Source: Synechococcus sp. CBW1004
GTDB taxonomy: Bacteria > Cyanobacteriota > Cyanobacteriia > PCC-6307 > Cyanobiaceae
Assembly: GCF_015840715.1 (NCBI RefSeq)
Contig: NZ_CP060397.1
Span: 1,694,686-1,758,685, forward strand
Length of the DNA stretch: 64,000 nucleotides
Direction: 5' to 3'
Shown piece after piece: positions 62,967 to 64,000 of this stretch (positions are counted from its first letter, which is position 1; each line of letters opens with the position of its first letter). A program made the position numbers and the translations under genes. The notes below the pieces were generated by a model that saw nothing but the letters and a program-made list of their open reading frames with translations, ran no database searches and was not told where the DNA came from.

Positions 62967-64000
62967 GTAAGCGTTCAGGGGTCGGGACACCCCAGTGCGT
63001 CAGTCAATCTCCGATCTCTCCTCTGAGAGGGGCCATCTGTTCCTTCCACGTGTGATCGCTGCCTCAGCGATCCGGCACCAGCGATGGCATCACGCCGCCG
63101 AGGCGATGGGCAATCCAGGCCTGCTCCAGGAATTGCCAGACATCGCGGCCCTGCTGCCGCAGGGTGGCGGTGACGGTGAGCAACCGGCTGCGGCAGATGG
63201 CGCCGCCGGAGGACTGGACGCCATGGCTGATCTTGCGGTGAATCACCGATTGCCGCAGTGCCCGCTCGGCAGCGTTGTTGGTGGGCTCGATCCCTGGCGT
63301 TTGCAGAAAAGTCCAGAGCGCCTGCTTGCGCTGCAGCAACTGGCGACAGGTTCGCACCGTCTGGGCCCAGGGCGTTTGCTCGCCCCGCTCACAGCCCAGA
63401 TCCACCACCCGCTGCAGCGTGGCCTCGAACGCCAAGCGGAGGGGGTGGCATCGATGCAGGAGCTGGGGCCGGTCGATCGCTCCGCTCTTCCACTGGTGCC
63501 AGTGAGCGAACAGATGCTGCTGCAGAGCCAGCATCTGGGCTCCGATCTCCCTGCTGGCGCCCTGGCGTTCAGCGATGGCCGCCAGATCCCGGATCAGGTG
63601 GGCCCAGCACAGCTGCCGCTGCTCCACGGGCAGGTGGTTGTAGGCCGAGAAGCGATCACTCACCACGATCCCTGCAAAGGTATGGCCCAGAAGCTCCATT
63701 GCCGCTGCACTTGAGCGGCTCAGGCCCTGCAGGAACACCGTAACCAGTGGTGTGACCATGACCCACTGCCAGCCGCGCCTGCCAGCAGGATTACAACCGT
63801 CGGCGTTGCCGGTGGGGGCGCCGGTTTCATCCACGTAGGCCACCGGCTGCTGCCGGGCCACCTCCAGGGCTTCCTCCACCGCCTGCTGCAGGGCTGCGCT
63901 CAGACGTGCCCGGATGGTGGCGATAGCGCCGCGGCTGATTTCCACACCCAGCAGCTGATCCAGCAGCGCCTGGGTTCGGCCGAAACTCAGGGGAAAGGCG
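62967..64000 (-). mobile_element. IS66-family element, truncated by the window edge
   Basis: The end GTAAGCGTTCAGGGGTCG fits the GTAAGCG terminal repeat of IS66 elements and joins the IS-A remnant without a gap. The transposase follows on the minus strand. The other end is outside the window. Confidence 0.75.
63064..64000 (-). CDS. IS66-family transposase (TnpC), partial
   Basis: 312 codons remain, with the N-terminus beyond the right edge (frame open to 64000, reading FPLSFGRTQALLDQLLGVEI). Then VAYVDETGAPTGN and GWQWVMVTPLVTVF supply the first Asp, IVVSDRFSAYNHLPVEQRQLCWAHLIRDLAA the second, and IEPTNNAAERALRQSVIHRKISHG the final Glu, all typical of IS66 TnpC. No stop or frameshift is seen. 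Confidence 0.93.
   Translation of the reverse strand, partial: AFPLSFGRTQALLDQLLGVEISRGAIATIRARLSAALQQAVEEALEVARQQPVAYVDETGAPTGNADGCNPAGRRGWQWVMVTPLVTVFLQGLSRSSAAAMELLGHTFAGIVVSDRFSAYNHLPVEQRQLCWAHLIRDLAAIAERQGASREIGAQMLALQQHLFAHWHQWKSGAIDRPQLLHRCHPLRLAFEATLQRVVDLGCERGEQTPWAQTVRTCRQLLQRKQALWTFLQTPGIEPTNNAAERALRQSVIHRKISHGVQSSGGAICRSRLLTVTATLRQQGRDVWQFLEQAWIAHRLGGVMPSLVPDR

Noticed and set aside
45579-64000. Complete prophage
   Set aside because: No capsid, terminase, portal or tail genes; contents are IS elements and cell-surface genes.

Overview
The window is GC-rich bacterial DNA that reads as a picocyanobacterial chromosome (Cyanobium / Synechococcus type). Pointers are the inactive ClpR next to ClpP, an FtsZ with a cyanobacterial-style tail, a DUF4359 protein, a cystine-lyase-type PLP enzyme, a lumenal-type pentapeptide protein, and a small conserved protein beside tRNA-Leu(CAG). 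Genes are densely packed, often with 4-7 base start/stop overlaps.

Left part, 1-45.5 kb, is mostly housekeeping. 1-9 kb: a partial HcyBio-domain gene divergent from gyrA, an ArsM-type arsenite methyltransferase, two small unknowns, a GT4 glycosyltransferase, an initiating sugar-phosphate transferase, and cobD. 9.5-16 kb: ilvC with its terminator, the clpR-clpP pair, a PIN-TRAM membrane protein, hemW and panB (overlapping tail to tail), and the SRP RNA gene. 16.4-23.8 kb: a minus-strand division and wall block (ddl, a small membrane protein, ftsQ, ftsZ), then a glutaminase-STAS-cNMP fusion upstream of miaB. 23.9-32.8 kb: a two-gene D-glutamate-type module (enolase-superfamily epimerase plus DUF1611 protein), tRNA-His, a DUF4359 / amidohydrolase / flavin-oxidase run, a pentapeptide protein, and folC and argD. 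32.9-45.4 kb: tRNA-Leu(CAA), murA, tRNA-Leu(CAG), a TrmH-type methyltransferase, lpdA, trpC, a HEPN remnant, a secreted Asp-box protein, rpsD, yidD, a glutaredoxin-like protein, murE and a cystine-lyase-like enzyme.

At 45,535-45,578 a 44-base 3' fragment of a tRNA-Arg(TCT) gene lies on the minus strand and ends in the anticodon loop. This is the usual footprint of site-specific integration, and I infer that a genomic island starts here and continues past the right edge. It opens with an unknown gene broken by two tandem IS5-type elements (4-base CTAA duplications) and a frameshifted rhodanese gene. Next comes an 11-kb cell-surface cluster: two nucleotidyltransferase-family (NTP_transf_5-like) proteins, an ABC exporter, a PqqD-like protein with a leader-like tail, an HprK-related kinase and seven glycosyltransferases. 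The right end is a pile-up of mobile elements: an open reading frame joining an IS5-type transposase N-terminus to the C-terminus of a class I fructose-bisphosphate aldolase, a 23-base IS-end remnant, and an IS66 element cut by the window edge.

The best candidate for an under-described system is the HprK-kinase / PqqD / nucleotidyltransferase / ABC exporter set embedded among the glycosyltransferases. Its parts are recognisable, but the peptide or small-molecule substrate is unknown. No CRISPR array, rRNA gene or complete prophage was seen. Coordinates and translations were read by eye; no database search was run.
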